64,000 nt of DNA from Anaerosporobacter mobilis DSM 15930 (lineage in GTDB: Bacteria > Bacillota > Clostridia > Lachnospirales > Lachnospiraceae), in the NCBI RefSeq assembly GCF_900142955.1, contig NZ_FRCP01000018.1, positions 96,501 through 160,500 of the forward strand, read 5' to 3'. Positions 62,635 through 64,000 of the stretch are shown one piece after another; the first letter of the stretch is position 1, and the number at the start of each line of letters is the position of its first letter. Made by a program: the position numbers and the translations under genes. Below the pieces are notes generated by a model. That model was not told where the DNA came from, did not search any database, and worked only from the letters and a program-made list of their open reading frames with translations.

Positions 62635-63363
62635 ATGGGTGATAATCAAAATCTTGAGATTGTTGAGGAATTAAAAGAAATAACAAGTAAGCAAGGTACT
62701 TATCTAGACAATATGGTGATGGTGATGAATAATCTATATGCATCACAACAAAAGGTAGAGCAAAACGCGTTTGATTCTATCAACAGTGCGGATACTTCTT
62801 TAAACTTAGTAAAAGAAGGTATGGAAAGTATAAAAGAATTATCAGAAAAGATTACATTATTAACAGCAGCAGTTTCTGCGGCAACTAAGAACATGGAAGA
62901 CTTGGAGAAGATGACTTCTATGATTATGGGATTTGCGAATGTAATTGCAGGTATTTCTAATAAAACGAATATGCTATCGTTAAATGCTTCTATTGAAGCA
63001 GCACGTGCGGGAGAACATGGACGTGGTTTTGCAGTAGTTGCAAATCAAGTAAATCAATTAGCTTCACAATCCGCAAAAGCATCGAAAGAAATCTCTGATA
63101 CAATGAAGTCAGTTGTTTCCTTTAATGAAAGTATGGGAAATGATATGAATAAAATTCTAGAAATCGTAGATATACAGAATACGATGGCTGATAGCGTTGA
63201 TGAAGTATTCAAGAAGATTCTTGACGCTGCATATGCTTCAAATGATGCTGCGCATAGCGTAGAACATGAAGTAGCATATCAAAGAGATATAACAGAAGAT
63301 GCTAAGAAATCCGTAGAAACATTATCAGCAACATTAGATCAAGTACATAATGTATTAATATAA
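62635..63363 (+). CDS. Soluble methyl-accepting chemotaxis-like signalling protein
   Basis: 242 residues from the ATG at 62635 (aagggaga 8 nt upstream). It is almost entirely coiled-coil, with the chemoreceptor tip in NKTNMLSLNASIEAARAGEH (~117-136) followed by GRGFAVVANQVNQLA. There is no transmembrane helix, HAMP or recognisable sensor domain; the first ~40 residues are a short helical lead. It could join cytoplasmic receptor arrays and relay an unknown internal signal to CheA. Monocistronic with its own terminator. Confidence 0.9.
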   Translation: MGDNQNLEIVEELKEITSKQGTYLDNMVMVMNNLYASQQKVEQNAFDSINSADTSLNLVKEGMESIKELSEKITLLTAAVSAATKNMEDLEKMTSMIMGFANVIAGISNKTNMLSLNASIEAARAGEHGRGFAVVANQVNQLASQSAKASKEISDTMKSVVSFNESMGNDMNKILEIVDIQNTMADSVDEVFKKILDAAYASNDAAHSVEHEVAYQRDITEDAKKSVETLSATLDQVHNVLI

Positions 63364-63370
63364 TTTTGAG

Positions 63371-63408
63371 AGGTTGTTACACGAAGAAAGTGTGTAACAA
63401 CCTTTTTA
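63371..63408 (+). terminator. Terminator after the soluble chemoreceptor gene
   Basis: aggttgttacac (63371-63382) pairs perfectly with gtgtaacaacct (63392-63403), followed by tttt. It isolates the rRNA promoter region from upstream transcription. Confidence 0.9.
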
Positions 63409-63546
63409 GGTGCATATATCATATAGCATTTTACCTTTTAATACTATATTTCTAATATAATTGAAAATAAAATGTATAAATAGAATTATATAACTTATAC
63501 TAGACATGGAGTTAAGAATTTGTTTGAATAAAGTAATAAAAAACAC

Positions 63547-63575
63547 TTTACAAATGATTTCAACTCTGTTATACT
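63547..63575 (+). promoter_or_regulatory. rRNA-type promoter P1
   Basis: TTTACA (63547-63552), 17-bp spacer, TATACT (63570-63575). First of three tandem promoters ahead of a leader typical of an rRNA operon. Confidence 0.65.
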
Positions 63576-63667
63576 AGACCAAGTCAGCTAATGAGTTGTA
63601 GAAAATGAACAAACAATTCTGAAAAAAGTAAGAATTAAAACAACTCAGAAAATAATGAAAAAACTTG

Positions 63668-63696
63668 TTGACAAACGTCGAAAGATGTTGTAAGAT
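63668..63696 (+). promoter_or_regulatory. rRNA-type promoter P2
   Basis: TTGACA (63668-63673), 17-bp spacer, TAAGAT (63691-63696), ~120 bp downstream of P1. Confidence 0.72.
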
Positions 63697-63762
63697 ATAA
63701 CAGTCGCTTCTGACAAGAACAGAAAACAAAGATTTGAAATGAAAAATGTTTGAAAAAAGTGC

Positions 63763-63791
63763 TTGACAACAAGGAAGCAACATGATAAACT
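63763..63791 (+). promoter_or_regulatory. rRNA-type promoter P3
   Basis: TTGACA (63763-63768), 17-bp spacer, TAAACT (63786-63791) with a TGn extension at 63783. It is the closest to the expected 16S gene, ~95 bp downstream of P2. Confidence 0.75.
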
Positions 63792-64000
63792 AGATAAGCT
63801 GTCGCAAACGACTGAGAGATGTCGAAAAGCGGTACAACTTATAGAAACATTAGAAAACAAGATTTCAATGTATTGAAATTTGTTGAAAATGTAAAGTGAT
63901 GAACATTGAAAATTGAACAGTGAAACAACCCTGAAAATTCTAATCGTATTCACAAGTTTTACTTGATAGAATGCGAAAAAAGATTTTCAAAAAATAAACG
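63792..64000 (+). other. Leader region of an rRNA operon (16S gene beyond window)
   Basis: The sequence after P3 has no reading frame of interest and contains gaacattgaaaattgaacag (63901-63920), the kind of motif seen just before 16S and between rRNA genes in Firmicutes. No mature 16S sequence (for example an AGAGTTTGATC-type start) is present before base 64000, so only the leader is called. Confidence 0.65.

Noticed and set aside
63574..63953. Two overlapping minus-strand frames in the last 450 bases
   Set aside because: They overlap the tandem promoters and rRNA leader, have Phe/Ser/Cys-rich nonsense composition and lack an SD.

Overview
The window looks like one stretch of a low-GC (roughly one-third G+C) Firmicute chromosome. 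The gene families and AT-rich spacers point to the Lachnospiraceae, near the plant-sugar-degrading Lachnoclostridium (Clostridium) phytofermentans group; that placement is an inference from gene content. Most genes lie on the + strand. No phage, CRISPR array, transposase or tRNA was found. Layout: 1-2.8 kb, the 3' part of gatA and gatB (tRNA amidotransferase), separated by an unusual 378-bp leader; 3.2-6.9 kb, a three-gene ABC-2 exporter; 6.9-10.1 kb, a PilZ protein, an HD phosphohydrolase and an M29-like aminopeptidase. 10.2-24.5 kb is a compact sugar locus: a LacI regulator, a MalEFG-type importer, a six-hairpin glycosidase-like protein, two GH65 phosphorylases, a GH36 enzyme and beta-phosphoglucomutase. 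A convergent GH127 gene (24.6-26.4 kb) carries the same operator motif. Together these suggest import of an alpha-glucoside-containing oligosaccharide, intracellular phosphorolysis to beta-glucose-1-phosphate and conversion to glucose-6-phosphate. 26.8-42.1 kb is a second sugar locus: a DUF624 membrane protein, an Lpl/Ytc-type importer with a large lipoprotein binding protein, a chemoreceptor, a GH29 fucosidase, a YesMN-type two-component system and a GH3 beta-glucosidase. None of the glycosidases has a signal peptide, so both loci are built for import first and cleavage inside the cell. 42.3-49.6 kb holds purK-purE and purM-purN-purD, split by a divergent GH27/AraC pair. 50.2-55.4 kb has a cyclopropane synthase and a pair of secreted surface proteins: an SH3/glucosaminidase protein and a cohesin-like membrane-anchored protein. 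55.5-60.2 kb is a protein quality-control operon (GntR-mcsA-mcsB-clpC) in which a GntR/YtrA regulator sits where CtsR is usual, and McsB has Ser where the catalytic Cys is expected. 60.5-63.4 kb carries a small conserved protein, radA and a soluble chemoreceptor-like protein. The last 450 bp contain three tandem strong promoters and a leader typical of an rRNA operon; the 16S gene itself would begin just beyond the window. Three decayed gene ends are visible: a possible flavoprotein remnant before the exporter, a mannosidase-like C-terminus at 26.5 kb, and a CPBP protease C-terminus at 49.7 kb. Two short inverted-repeat elements with matching ends lie 55 kb apart. Many starts here were re-called from Shine-Dalgarno (SD) spacing and are noted in the entries.
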